Origin: Sialis fuliginosa | Taxonomy: Eukaryota; Arthropoda; Insecta; Megaloptera; Sialidae | Length of the DNA stretch: 64,000 nucleotides | Reading direction: 5' to 3' | Assembly (NCBI GenBank): GCA_961205875.1 | Contig: OY540812.1 | Span: forward strand, 29,149,098-29,213,097 | Shown here: piece after piece, positions 48,763 through 63,314 of the stretch | Layout: each line of letters opens with the position of its first letter | Numbering within the stretch: the stretch's first letter is position 1 | Notes under the pieces: model-generated | The model's database searches: none | The model's input: the letters and a program-made list of their open reading frames with translations, nothing else | What the model was told of the DNA's origin: nothing | Position numbers and translations under genes: made by a program

Positions 48763-49446
48763 CGATAGGTGTGCGGCATACATGCGTAGTCCAACCGTTT
48801 TTAATTCGCTATAACTCAAAACACCGCGTATGTGTAAATAGGGTATAAGCAGTGTTGCCAGTATGAACTCCCTAAAAAGTACGATAGGCTTTCCAAAATA
48901 GTACGAAAGTTGACAAAAAGGTACGGTTTTTAAACTGTTGTGATTAAAGAACTTCCTTTGTCACATTTTGCCGTCCCCAACCCCTGATACTACAAATGTT
49001 AAAATTGTTAGAAATGTATTTGAATTATTATTTTTGATTTAATTATACTCTTTATTTTGTGTTAAAATACATCAATTATCAAGTAATTAATAGACGCCCT
49101 TCGGAATACTCTTCATGTTTCGTTAAAAATCTGTCAATAATGAAAAGTAGATAAGACGAAAAAATTAAGGTAGGTACGTTTCGTTTTTACTTTAATTTTT
49201 ATTGGTTTGATTCATAATAAACATTTTATTTTTAAATTATTTTTTTATGTAGTGAAGCTGAATAAAAGCTTGTAAAATTCTTTGTGGGGCAAAAGGTACG
49301 GTCAGAGTTGAGGTACGGTTTTGGTACGGTCGGGTCATGAATAGTACGAAAACCGTACTAAAAAGTACGTTCTAGCAACACTGGGTATAAGTTTTAGTTG
49401 TAACAGTTTTTATGAGTGGTATAGGTATGTATGCCGTGCGCCTAAC
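48763..49446. mobile_element. Fold-back element with GCGGCATACAT arms, interrupted by a hAT
   Basis: The left arm AGGTGTGCGGCATACATGC and right arm GTATGTATGCCGTGCGCCT are inverted copies. They are separated by the hAT element at 48850-49383; excluding it, the host is about 150 bp. Confidence 0.7.
48850..49383. mobile_element. hAT-type MITE with perfect 8-bp duplication
   Basis: The tips are CAGTGTTGCCAGTATGAACT and GTACGTTCTAGCAACACTG. The flanking 8-mers GGTATAAG (48842-48849 and 49384-49391) are identical. Subterminal repeats of AAAAGTACG/AGTACGAAA are seen. 534 bp, no transposase. Confidence 0.92.
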
Positions 49447-52277
49447 GGAGGGTTAATATAATTTAAACTAAACTAAAATAAAATCCATGATTACTGAATA
49501 TTTTATATTTATTTAGTCTAAATCTCAATACATTTTTAAAATCACCAGAATCTTATATTCTTCGCTATATAAAAATGTATACTCAGAAAAAAATATGAAT
49601 TCAACTTAAATTTATATACAGATTATACATCAGAAATTTAATTTAAATAATTTTGAAAGAATAATAATAAAAATTGACTTTTTATGTTATTTTTTGTCAA
49701 TTTTGGTTCAAGTAAGTATGTTATTTATTCTTCATACATGTAGCCCCTTTAAGGGCTATAAAGCTAATTAAATTTTATAATCTATTTTGAGTGGTCAGTG
49801 GGCCTAAATATGTTATATTTCAGTAGTTATTTAAATGGGATAGACTTAAAATTAAAGACAAATGGAGTGGCTTTCAATTGGTACATAATATAAATAAATA
49901 ATGTGGTTATGAATGAATGTTATTTATTAGATTTATTGATTAAATTAAAATTTTTAACCCATTAACGCCCGCCGTACACCTCATTTTATAATTCGTGTTG
50001 CTTTCTATGGATATTTATTCACAATATTTCCTTTAAAATCAGATGCTTGTAGTGCAACAAAATCTGTTATTAAGCTAGCCATACACATTACGATATACTT
50101 GCGCAAGTATATCGTTACGTGTATAGCTGCCATTCGTTTCATGAGTGTTTAAACGTGTTTTAATTGCTGGGAATTATTTGTATATGAATAGAGGCATGTG
50201 ATATGCTAATATATTTTATCCAACTGAAGCATGAGATTTCGAATTTTGTTTAAATCATATGGAAGAACTTAAATATACATATAACTTGATTTTAAATGTA
50301 ATTTATCTAAAAAAAAAGATAGCAGAAAAATAATCTCGCACAAAATAGGCTTCATATCTGCAGAATTTACTCATTTGAATGCACACTGCTATTTTTTTCT
50401 ATATATAAAAAAAGTTTTTGTTGTAATATTTAGTTAAATATATTGTATGTGTTCTTAATTTCATTTAATTAATTTCATTTGTTTTCTTTCGGGCGTTATT
50501 GGATTCCTATAGAATGGCTTATTAGCCTTTCTTAAACTTACTTTTGTAGACAATAATTTAGCCATTTAACCCATTTGAACTCGGAGACTTTGTGGACACT
50601 TCTAGAGAATTTAATTTCTTACAAAATTATCATTTAACTTATTTTTATAGAAACAATAGTAAAGTGAATGTTTTTTTAACGTCATTTTAACCAATGATAA
50701 TAATGTTCTGAAATATTTTTTAAAGAATCGTAATTGCCCATGTTAAAAAAAAGTTCACTCCACATAAAAAGATTTTTTCAGAGGTTTCAAAAGCAATTTA
50801 ATGTCGGTTGAATATAAAAAAGTTTATTTATAATATATACCGATTTAAAGCTACTTCATTTAAATTTAATTTGGGCTGTTTAAATATCTTGAACTGAAAT
50901 TTGAATTAAAACGACCAAGCAGTGAATATTTTATGTGGATGAGCGATAATTTACACTAATTCAAGAGCAGCGGCACATTTTTTTTTTACATTTTGATATC
51001 TTGATAATAATCGTGGAAAGTAAAAATTCTTACGTAGACAATTATATAATATATTTATATTTAGTATGTATATATATTATTTAACTTACATTTATTTATT
51101 TTATAATAAACAACACTGTAAAATTTTAGGTGTATGTCTGTTACGATATTACACTAAGTATTTAAATATAAAATATTATTATATTTATATTAGAAATAAC
51201 AATAATAAAACTAACGTTTTTTTAACATGTTTTGTACAATTATTTAACCAAGATCAATATGTAAAAGCGATACATTTAGTTCAATTACAATTACTGTACT
51301 TAACATACAGGCCAGGCGCCAAGTTGGAAAAATTTATAAATAATTATCAATCAGTATTTTTTGTTCATATTATAGTTCTTTAGAGGTTACAAAAATCAGT
51401 TTTTATTATATATCTTGGGTTTCTTTGAACTTTATGACAAAAATAGTTGTATATACAATGAAAGCTAATTAAATTCTCTACAAAAAAGGTTCTGTTTGTA
51501 TTTTTCACAAGATTCATATTTCACCGAATAATGAAAATTGAAAATTATGACAATATTAATAAATTTAGATGGTCATTATTCATTGAAATACAAACAAGGC
51601 AAAAAACATGTATAGCATTTTTTGTAGTGGATTTGATTAGTTTTGATTTTGTTTTTAATGAATTGAAAATTGGTAAACACTGATTTTTGGCACTTAAAAT
51701 ACCACCAGTCGGAAATTTTATACTCTGAAATATTCAACGCCAGGCCTAAATATTAATAATATATAATTCTTGACATGATTTAATTTAAAACGTTATTGAA
51801 AATATTTTTATTGTAAGTAGCGTATGATACATTCATATAAATTAATATTACATGATTTTAAATATTAGGAGATATTGGTTACTAATTGATTAGTAATTTT
51901 ATAAGTATTTATAGTTCTATAGATCTTTTGAGAAGTAGGGAAATTATTTAAAATAGTTACATTTTTGATGTTTACGATACTAGATTACTATTTTCTAAAT
52001 AATGTTATAAGCCCCGTCACTTTTAAAGCAAGAAGAACAGGAGATGTTAAGATCTTAAAATTATGAAGCCTTCCAGCATAAAAAACAAAATAAATCGGCC
52101 CAACTTTTCCCAAAAATAATTTTTTTGTCTAATTTTCCATACTTAGGGTCGCAAAAAATCCTAGCTACGCCCCTGATGAAAATAATTCGGAGGACCGAAT
52201 AGAAAGCTATCGGGAAAACAAATAAATTATTTATATCACACCATTTAACAGACACAGACCTAATCTAAATCATTCCC
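49447..52277. other. Intergenic, no gene seen
   Basis: AT-rich. Includes a strong dyad at about 50082-50136 (GATATACTTGCGCAAGTATATC within TAGCCATACAC and GTGTATAGCT), probably a MITE core. The frame at 51066-51383 has no domain and sits in low-complexity AT sequence. Confidence 0.45.
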
Positions 52278-52283
52278 TTTATT
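52278..52283 (-). terminator. Rab7 polyadenylation signal (AATAAA)
   Basis: TTTATT on the plus strand, 36 nt beyond the Rab7 stop codon. Assigned by position. Confidence 0.45.
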
Positions 52284-52318
52284 AACCGGCATAATAATAA
52301 CTAACCTAACCTCACAAT

Positions 52319-55408
<3,090 letters not shown>

Positions 55409-56391
55409 ACGAACGTGACAATTATATTCTGATACAACTCTTTGTCGACGAAGTACCGTAATTTTAGCAGCCCATTCTTTACCAAAAAACAATTAAAAGT
55501 ACTGTTATGTTATCTAGTATATAATGTAAAACAATTTTGCAATTTAAATTAGTTTTAATAAAAATTTCGAGCATGAAAGTATATCGAGAAATAATATTAG
55601 AAAAATTTCAAGAAGGAATGTCTCGAGGAGACATTTTTAGGGCTCTGAAAAACGACGGAGTCACCAGAATAATGGTATATCGTACCATTAATCGCTTTCT
55701 GGAAACAGGTACTACTGATGACCGCCCAAGAATGGGACGTAAACGCACCGTAAGGACCCCAGCAACTATTAAAGTCATCAGAGAGCGAGTATGCCGAAAT
55801 TGTCCTCCATCTGCAAGGAAAACAGCTAGAGAACTAAAAATCAACCGTGAAACTGTTAGAAAAATACTCAAAGATGATCTAAAACTAAAGCCTTGTAAAA
55901 AACGTAAAGTTCGTGGAAATGTCATGTCAAAAACGAAAAAATTATTTGGAGATGATTATTATTGCTTTCAACAAGATGGAGCTCCCTCCCACACAGCATG
56001 TACTCAAGCATGGTGTAAGGATAATTTGGTTGATTTTTTGTTGAAGAATGAATGGCCATCAAGCTCTCCCGATTGCAATTCTCTCAATTATTTTATATGG
56101 TCATATATGTTGTCTAAGTTCCCAGATTACAAATTCTCAAATTTGCAGCAATTTGAGAATGATATTATCAATATTTGGGACAAAATGCCAATGGAAAGAG
56201 TGCGTGCCACTTGCAATGAAGAAGATTGAAGCTAGTTATCAAAGTTAAAGGAAATTATTCCCAAATACTTATTATAAATTTTCAATACATATGTGTACTT
56301 TAAGAATTGAATAAAAACTTAACTCAAACTTTATTATAAATTTAATATTTTATCGTTTTCATTTGTATAAGAATATAATTGTCACGGTGTA
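55409..56391 (+). mobile_element. Internally deleted Tc1/mariner-type transposon
   Basis: Inverted ends share GTGACAATTATATTCT (left at 55415, right as its complement ending 56385), with TA close outside. It encodes the defective transposase at 55573-56229. Lies between Rab7 and su(s). Confidence 0.8.
55573..56229 (+). pseudogene. Defective Tc1/mariner-superfamily transposase
   Basis: The frame is open over 218 residues from MKVYREIILEKFQEG (upstream in-frame ATG at 55537). The N-terminal half is a paired-type helix-turn-helix (SRGDIFRALKNDGV, then PSARKTARELKINRETVRK). It then jumps from KKRKVRGN to GDDYYCFQQDGAPSHTA, the second catalytic-Asp block, so the middle segment with the first catalytic Asp is missing, about 100 residues by family length. 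The third acidic position, normally D in an SPDCNxLDYF motif, reads N (SPDCNSLNYF). Both changes predict no activity. The HTH could still bind the ends. Confidence 0.85.
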
Positions 56392-57958
56392 AATGTAATT
56401 GAAAAATTAAACAGTTAATTTACTCGAAAAAATTTCTCATTTTCAAAGTATAATGGTTTTTGTAGTGGGTGAAATTCAGGGATAGTTGACTAAAAAATAT
56501 AATTTTTTGCACTTTTTTGTTTCGCACGGGAATGTGATTTTTTGATCAATTATCTAAAAAAAATTACAATTATTCTTTCAATAAAAATAAAAACTGCCTC
56601 TTCCATTTTTCTTCAAAAAGTGGACTGTTTAAAAAAAAAACATTAATGTCTGGTATTATAAAGGAACTAGCAAATTTGCTAGCTAGCAAGCACTCTCAAA
56701 TGAGGTATCAAACTTATATGACAGTTCTCTTTGAGTTTTTAACAGATATTTGCAAGCGCAGTAAGTTGGTTTTTATCGTTTTTACTCAAGGTTAGAAAAT
56801 ACACTAGTAAATATAAAACTCCAATAAAACTGCCATTTAAGTTTGATACCCGATTTGAAAATGTAAAAAAAAGTAAATTATATCAATTTAAAAAAAATTT
56901 TTTTAAAGCAAATTCAGATAAATCTTTGTAAGGGGATATTACTCTTAAATTTCATGTTATTCGATTGAACTTTTCCACGGGTCGTTTCTTAACATTAGAA
57001 CTAAGATTACATTTTACAGGATTATTTAAACATGAACATTGTTTTTTTTTTTTTGCATATTTGGAGGGTTAAGTTAAAATGTATAATTTAAGAATATGCG
57101 TCTGAATGTAATCAGATTATAGGTGATTGTTTAAGCTTTAAATTTGTTTTTTTTTTTTTTTTTTCTGTATGATCGAAATTAGGCGACTTGTAGTCGTTTA
57201 AAACTTTTTGGTACTTTTTTCATTCAAACTCAAATACCTCAACACCAAAAATTGTTACAAAGATATTTGAAAAAAAACCTAACTTTGAAAATGAGCAATT
57301 TTTTTGAAAAAGTTGAGTTTCTTTAATTTTTACTGATTTAATTTCTACTGGACGGATTTTTTTGCGTTTTTTAAGAAGATATAAAATTATAAAAACTGCA
57401 TATTTAAGAAAAAAAAATATAATATTCAGCAAAAAATTTACATTATCGAAACAGTATTTTCTATCAGCCATTTATATATATTTACAATATATTAATTCAT
57501 TTAACTTACTTCAAAAAATTAAACCTACATTATAAAATTACATAAATACATATTACAGTATTTTTTACAATTGAGCTTTCGTTGAAATATATACAATAAG
57601 GATTTAACTATATAATAAATATGATAAAGAATAATGTGATTGTTAATTCATAAATAATTATTATTGCTATGTTTCATTCAAAACCTAAAGCCTCAGCAAG
57701 TAACAGTGTTGAAATATTGCTGCGTCGACCTTCACAAATCAAACCGTTTAGCAAAGGTTGATGCAGCAACATGGTGTTATTTACCGAGGCTTAGTAAGTA
57801 AATTAAAATGAAAAACAACAAATCGACGAACATGTAAAAAAATAAAACTATTGAATAATTACCAGCATTCATAAAATAATTCAACAATTCAACGTTTATA
57901 AGTCTTCAAACACTTTGAAACAAAACAAAATCACTGTCATCGATCACTTACATTTTGT
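56392..57958. other. Intergenic and probable su(s) 3' flank
   Basis: AT-rich. A fragment at about 56905-56960 (AGATAAATCTTTGTAAGGGG) matches text at about 35588, part of the 34786 repeat. An imperfect hairpin at 57684-57794 is listed separately. The frame at 57220-57471 shows no domain. No coding exon is supported. Confidence 0.4.
57684..57794 (+). ncRNA. Imperfect hairpin downstream of su(s), possible small-RNA precursor
   Basis: On the plus strand, AAGCCTC pairs with GAGGCTT, AAGTAAC with GTTATTT, and the 16-nt TTGCTGCGTCGACCTT with AAGGTTGATGCAGCAA (G-U pairs included). The terminal loop is about 20 nt and the asymmetric internal loop about 12 by 6 nt. The G-U pairs favour the plus strand, antisense to su(s). 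The size fits a pre-miRNA, but the internal loop is large. A small MITE is the main alternative. Confidence 0.3.
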
Positions 57959-60900
57959 TTACGGAGGAGTCCTACTCCTATTTGATCTGTTATTGTTTTT
58001 TCTAGCTTGGAAATTTCTTGGTCTATTTGGAGGACCGCCCGAATTCCAGTTCCCCCTTCCGCCTCTCCTATTTGATCTATCGCCTCTATAACTTCTTTCT
58101 CCTCTCATATTCGGTGGTCTCGATTGATTATTCCCGCCGAAACCAAACTCCATATCATTTCCACCAAAGTACTGGTTCCCGTTATCACCGAATCCATACT
58201 CTGAATCGCCCCCAAACTGTCCCCCCTGGTATGGAGAATGTCCCAACAAACCAGGCTGATTTCCCCCCATCGGTCCATATCCCATATTCCCAAAATCATT
58301 CGGAGGACCCCCCATCATTCCTCCGGGTCCCATTGGACCCATGTTCCCCATCATAGGCGTTCCAGGTCCCGGGCCTAACAAACTAGGTGCGGGTTGTTGC
58401 ATGTTATTCGGTCCCATCGGGCCCATTGGTCCCATTTGCGGACCCATACCCTGATTCATGTTGCTGTTGTTGAAACCGGCACCAAGATTCAGCAACGACA
58501 TGATGTTCAGTATTGGATTCACGGGTGCGTTCATCGACGTCTGCGTCAGACCCAGGTTTGCAAGGATTGCGGCCAGGATTGGATCGTTTTGAACACTGTT
58601 CTGCTCGGACTTCTGGGTTGCAAGCGCCTGGTTCAGGATCAGCTTCTGGTTGCTTGACAGGCTCTGGTAGAACACAGAGTTCTGCAGTAGCTGCATCTGC
58701 TGCGTATAGCTCAGACTCGCCGATTCGTTCATTTGATCTGAGTTCTGCAACGGTCCGGACTGCTCGTGAGACTTGGACGACGGCTTGCGCTGCATGCGAG
58801 GGTCAATGCGCGCGTTCGCAGGTATCGTCTTCACAGACGACGATGACGATGTCGAAGGTTGTTTTGGAGAGCCAAGAGGAGGAACGGGATCGGGAGACGC
58901 TATTTCAGGAATTTCATTTTGAGCAATGTACAGACGGAAGATTTGACGTATTCTTGGGTCAACGGTTGTCTGCGCATCTTTCGGATTCAATTTTAAACCA
59001 CTGTAATCTGGCCGAGGTATATCACAAATATGAACCTGAAATTGAATCAAAAGGATATAGTTTGTGAGTGAGAACAGTCCAGTGTCCACAGGTTTTTAAA
59101 AACAAAATTCCCTGACCAAAATTTTTCAAATCTTTCAACATTAAATATTTATGATATCTTTTTTGCAAAAAGAGAAATGGTTTGCTGAGATTTTTTTATA
59201 TTTATATTTTTTAAACGTTTTGGGCCTGAATTTGAGACAATGTCCAACCACTATCTGTCAAGTTAAAATAACACTGCTTATTCATTTTAACTAAATATGT
59301 TTTGAACAAAACTAAATACAGTAGCTACTAAACCCTTGTGTCTTCAACAAAATATAATCACTTTCATAATATATACTTATTTATTTCATTTTTAAATGGA
59401 TATTCATTGTCATATTTAAATGTTTGAAATAAAAAAATACTAGTTGCGTATAATAATATAGTAGGTTACTCTCTTTAGTTATATAAATCTATGAGATAAA
59501 AAAAAACTTGGAAAAATCCCTGACATTCCAGAATGAATATATTGAATGAATACTTACTCTGTATTGAATCGGATGGTGTGAGTTAATGGAAGCATCTATT
59601 TCAGTTGCCGGTACATAATTTTGTATCGGTTTAAATGGAAGATTTAGTTGCCTTAAGTCTACGTCAGAACGGCTGTCTAGAAATCAAAATTTTATTTTAT
59701 TGTACACATCAAAATATTTATAAAGTTATTTGATATTAACACGTTGTGTGTGGTGAACACGGCTCCCGTGTCCATACAAACATTGTAGCCTCGCGGTAAA
59801 CACAGTAGCCATATTCAGTAAGTTAGTACGAATTATATGCCCAATATTCTTTAATAAATTGATTTTGTATTTTCAGTTTTAGATTATTTTGTGGTATATT
59901 ATAAAGAGTATTTTACACTTTTTTTTATAGCTTTTTTACTTATTTAAAATTTGTTAGCCACGCATGAATGTTCTCAATAATTTGTTTGCATTGAAAGTGT
60001 TAAGCAAAAAATATCACTTTTTGGGCAAAGTTAAAAAATAACTGCTCAATTTTAATTAATTTTTACGTTTCAAGATTACCTTATACATAATCTGAAAAAC
60101 ACATTTAAAAAAAATGCCTGTTTGTCTGTATAAAATCCTATTTAGCTTTTTTTTTACACTGCTCTGTTTAAGGGTTGAGGGACGGAGGGTTAATTTATTG
60201 CTTTAAGATTATCAGAGCAATAAATAAAATGTCAAAATATTTTGAATTAGAAACTAACCTAAAATAAAGAAATACTTACTTCTAGAATTCAAATCGATAT
60301 AATTTGAAACTCTCAAATCAAGATCTTTTGAAGCGATGTTTCTCAGGTCCACGTCCTTTTTATTCTCATCAGCCGGATCCAGAGACCCATGTTCATAGAT
60401 TGTCATTCTGCGCTCGTGTTTGTGATCTGACATACTTCTATTCTCTTTCTCCGTCGACTCCTTCCGCTGCCTCATTCTGGGGTCCGTAGGAGCGGACGAC
60501 TTTGACGACGACGACGTCTCTGTCGAATGAGAACCTGTAGACTGTTGCCGGGGATCTCGTGGTTGAGATCTTGGATCGCTTGAACTAATCAAAGAATTTA
60601 AATTAATATTGGATAAATCTGTGGGAAATCGGTTATGCTTACGTAGATCTTGGAGGACTCGATGTCGATGCTAATGCCTGATTTTTAACCATCGATAACA
60701 GTTTGGTTACTTCTGCTGATATATCGATTTTTGATAGTTCGCTCATCTTTTCTGGATCGAGCGTGAACGGTTCGATTACTGTTGGTTTTATTTCAGAAGG
60801 TTGCAATAAATTAGATTTTTGTTGGTTGTTTTTATTATCTGATGTACTCTAAAATAAATGAAAAATAATATTAATATGATAAATTAACAATGCTAAAAAT

Positions 60901-63314
60901 GTAAATTCAGATGCAAACCATTAATTTTATACAGGTAATAACATTTCAGAGGGAATTATTATTTAGAAAAAAAAATGTTTAATTCTTTTGACGAGTGTAT
61001 TTATAGATATAATTAAATAAAATCAAAGTTGATTTATTGCATTTTATGACCTGGAGAGTAATAATTTAACTTGATACAAAATAAGTGAAGAATATAATCT
61101 TCTCTTTCAGAAAATGTATGAGTTTCCAGAGAAATTTAAACAGTAGAGTTTAATTTATGAACCTATAAAAAATTAAAGCTCAAAAGCAAGAATAATTTAA
61201 ATCAATACATACTCTATTTTTCGACTCCGAAGGCTCTTCATCGCTCGAATACCAATCATCCTTATCAGCCTCACCCCCAGATTCAGAATCGTCATTCCTG
61301 GGTAGATTTTCTTTCTGCTGTGCTTTTATTCTTAAATATAACTCCCGTTGCTTCTTGGGTAAATTTGACGGCACATCATCTTCATCGCCTTCTTCTTTTT
61401 CTTCTTCAGGCTCCTTTTCATCTATATTAATTATAAAAACAAAAGTAAATATGATAATTTATAAGAAATGTAATATTGTTTATACCTTCGTATTTAACAT
61501 CGATTTCTAGCTGATTGTCGTGTTCATCATCGTCTATTTGATCATCTTCAACGCTTTGATCTATGACCAGTCTGTCGGTATCGTGCATATCTTGGCTGCG
61601 AAGATCCAAATCGGTTTTAGCTTTTTCTTCGTGTGATTTATCCGTGTCTGATTTCTCATCTTGTTTGTTAGCGTCACCAAGTGTAGGAGAACTTGAAGGC
61701 TGAGGAGGCATTGAAAGAGATCGCATATCTACATCACCGTTACTAACGACTCTCATATCTTGGTCTTTCTCTGCAAATCCTTGGAAGCCGAACACCGATT
61801 GGAAATGTTGGATTTTTTGCTGATCTTGTACGTTTAGACTTTCAAAAATGTTGTTGTTCCCGCCTGAATTATTCGACGTTGCATTTGTATTCTGAGCTGG
61901 AGCATTGAACGTCGCAGGGTTGAGATTAAGTAGTCCAGGATTCGTTAAAGCTAATACGTTGATATCGACTCTTTCTTGCTCACTGTTCCACCTTGACGGT
62001 CTACTTCTAGGTGATTTGGTTTTCTGTTGAAGTGTTTGGGTGTTGTTTTCAGAATGGTGCATATTTTGAATATTGTTTTCTGTGGAAAAGTGATTGTTGT
62101 AGATTTAGAAACTAACAATTAAGTAATATATTTGACATTTAAAAAATGTTTTTCAATTGTTATGTACTTTAAAACAGTGGATCCCAAACTTTTGAGACTC
62201 AAATTCCAAAAGATCTACTGTGCAGCTTTTAAAGCGGAAAACAGTTATTCTAAATATTTCTGTAAAGACTTCTAATTATTATTTTTTGCATAGCTTTGTT
62301 AGGTTTTCCAACACTTTTAATGAAAATCTAACCTAAACATATTATGACAAAAATGACATCTGCCACAAATGTTAAAAATTCAGTGATTTTAACTAAAAAT
62401 ATTGCAGTCTTGGGAAAAAATCACCATTCAAGGAATAAAACTTGCCTATTATCTTCGAAAAGAACGGATCTCAACGACAATGAAAATTAGACAAAAATTT
62501 ATATTAATGTGGTTTTAGTTGTTTATTTAACTTCATGCAGCATAATAAAGAAAAATAAAAACAACTCAGGACCTTTGGGTTGTGAGATGTTATAATTTTT
62601 TGTAAATTTAAAAATATCAATCAAACGTTACTTTATTTTATACCAAAAAATCACATCTTATTGAGAGGGTTCTTAAACAAAATTGATATCATTGGTCACA
62701 TTCACGACTGACCAGTGAACAGCGAAGAACAAGCTTTGATTGGTTGATTTATGGAATTTCTGGTGGATTGTACCAGAAATTCCATGAATCAACCAATCAA
62801 AGCTCGTTGTTCACTGTTCACTGGTCAGTCGTGAACGTGACCATTGATTCTATAATTAGTACCAGAGATATAAATTTTTTTCGATTTTGAACAACCGCCA
62901 TTTTGAAATCTGTAAAGGTATTTCAAAAAGATCAAAAGAAAACTTGAAAAGCTGAAGAGTCCACAAGAAACGGCCATATATACATTTTCGTGATATCAAG
63001 TACATGTCCAATGATATATAGTTTTTTTGCAGAGGTTCTGTCATGAGAGTGGTAATTCCTAGGGTATTTTTACTGAAAGGGTTAATGTTAAGTTACTCAC
63101 CATCTGCATTCTGGTGTAACATCTGCGCTGGCATCGGTATTGTGATGTCGAGTAAACTAGGAATATTAGACTTTGTCGGTGCTGTCGCACTTGTTCTATG
63201 CGGCTCGAGTTGTGCTTCTAGTTTTTTTTGCATTGCGTTGACTAGGTGTTGTGCTCCTTCTCGACTTAAACGAGGAAAATCTCCAAGGATCTCTTTCGGA
63301 GCCGACTCAAGATG
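57959..63314 (-). CDS. su(s): Su(s)/ZC3H4-type CCCH zinc-finger protein, C-terminal part
   Basis: Nuclear RNA-binding protein; Drosophila Su(s) and vertebrate ZC3H4 act with Wdr82 to stop unproductive transcription. Exons: 63101-63314, 61486-62079, 61213-61421, 60643-60848, 60280-60584, 59558-59676, 57959-59035; 2,724 nt, 907 residues plus TAA, all phases joining. The first visible exon reads HLESAPKEILGDFPRL, which in Su(s) directly follows the zinc fingers, so the CCCH fingers and start lie beyond the right edge. Further on: an acidic stretch with DDWYSSDEEPSES, repeated short motifs (DVDLR, DLDLR, DMR, DPRMR), a Gln-rich segment, then a low-complexity tail rich in Gly, Pro, Met and Asn that ends in RGG-like Arg/Gly (RRGGRGNW) and RSRTPP. 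The tail is the most GC-rich DNA in the window. Confidence 0.8.
59036..59735. other. su(s) introns flanking the exon 59558-59676
   Basis: AT-rich intron sequence (59036-59557 and the start of 59677-60279); apart from the exon, nothing is recognised. Confidence 0.5.
59736..60003 (+). mobile_element. TTAA-flanked MITE, copy 3
   Basis: TTAACACGTTGTGTGTGGTG at the left and GCATTGAAAGTGTTAA at the right, with TTAA at both borders. Contains AACACGGCTCCCGTGTCCAT and GCCCAATATTCTTTAATAAA. Best preserved of the three copies; lies in a su(s) intron. Confidence 0.8.
60849..61212. other. su(s) intron, nothing recognised
   Basis: AT-rich, no repeat or coding signal that I can support. Confidence 0.4.
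62080..63100. other. su(s) intron carrying a near-perfect hairpin
   Basis: Contains the 62689-62847 hairpin element. The remaining sequence, including the frame at 62856-63044, shows no domain or repeat that I recognise. Confidence 0.45.
62689..62847. mobile_element. Near-perfect hairpin MITE, about 73-bp arms and a tiny loop
   Basis: The left arm GGTCACATTCACGACTGACC... to GGAATTTCTGGT is mirrored by ACCAGAAATTCC... to GGTCAGTCGTGAACGTGACC with only about four or five mismatches. The loop is about 7-8 nt (GGATTGT). ATCATTGG and CCATTGAT extend the pairing imperfectly at the ends. Confidence 0.85.

Noticed and set aside
55608..55925. 105-residue minus-strand frame
   Set aside because: Antisense shadow of the transposase HTH region.
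58018..59067. Plus-strand frames of 112, 87 and 184 residues
   Set aside because: They are antisense shadows of the GC-rich last exon of su(s), which has clear coding character on the minus strand.
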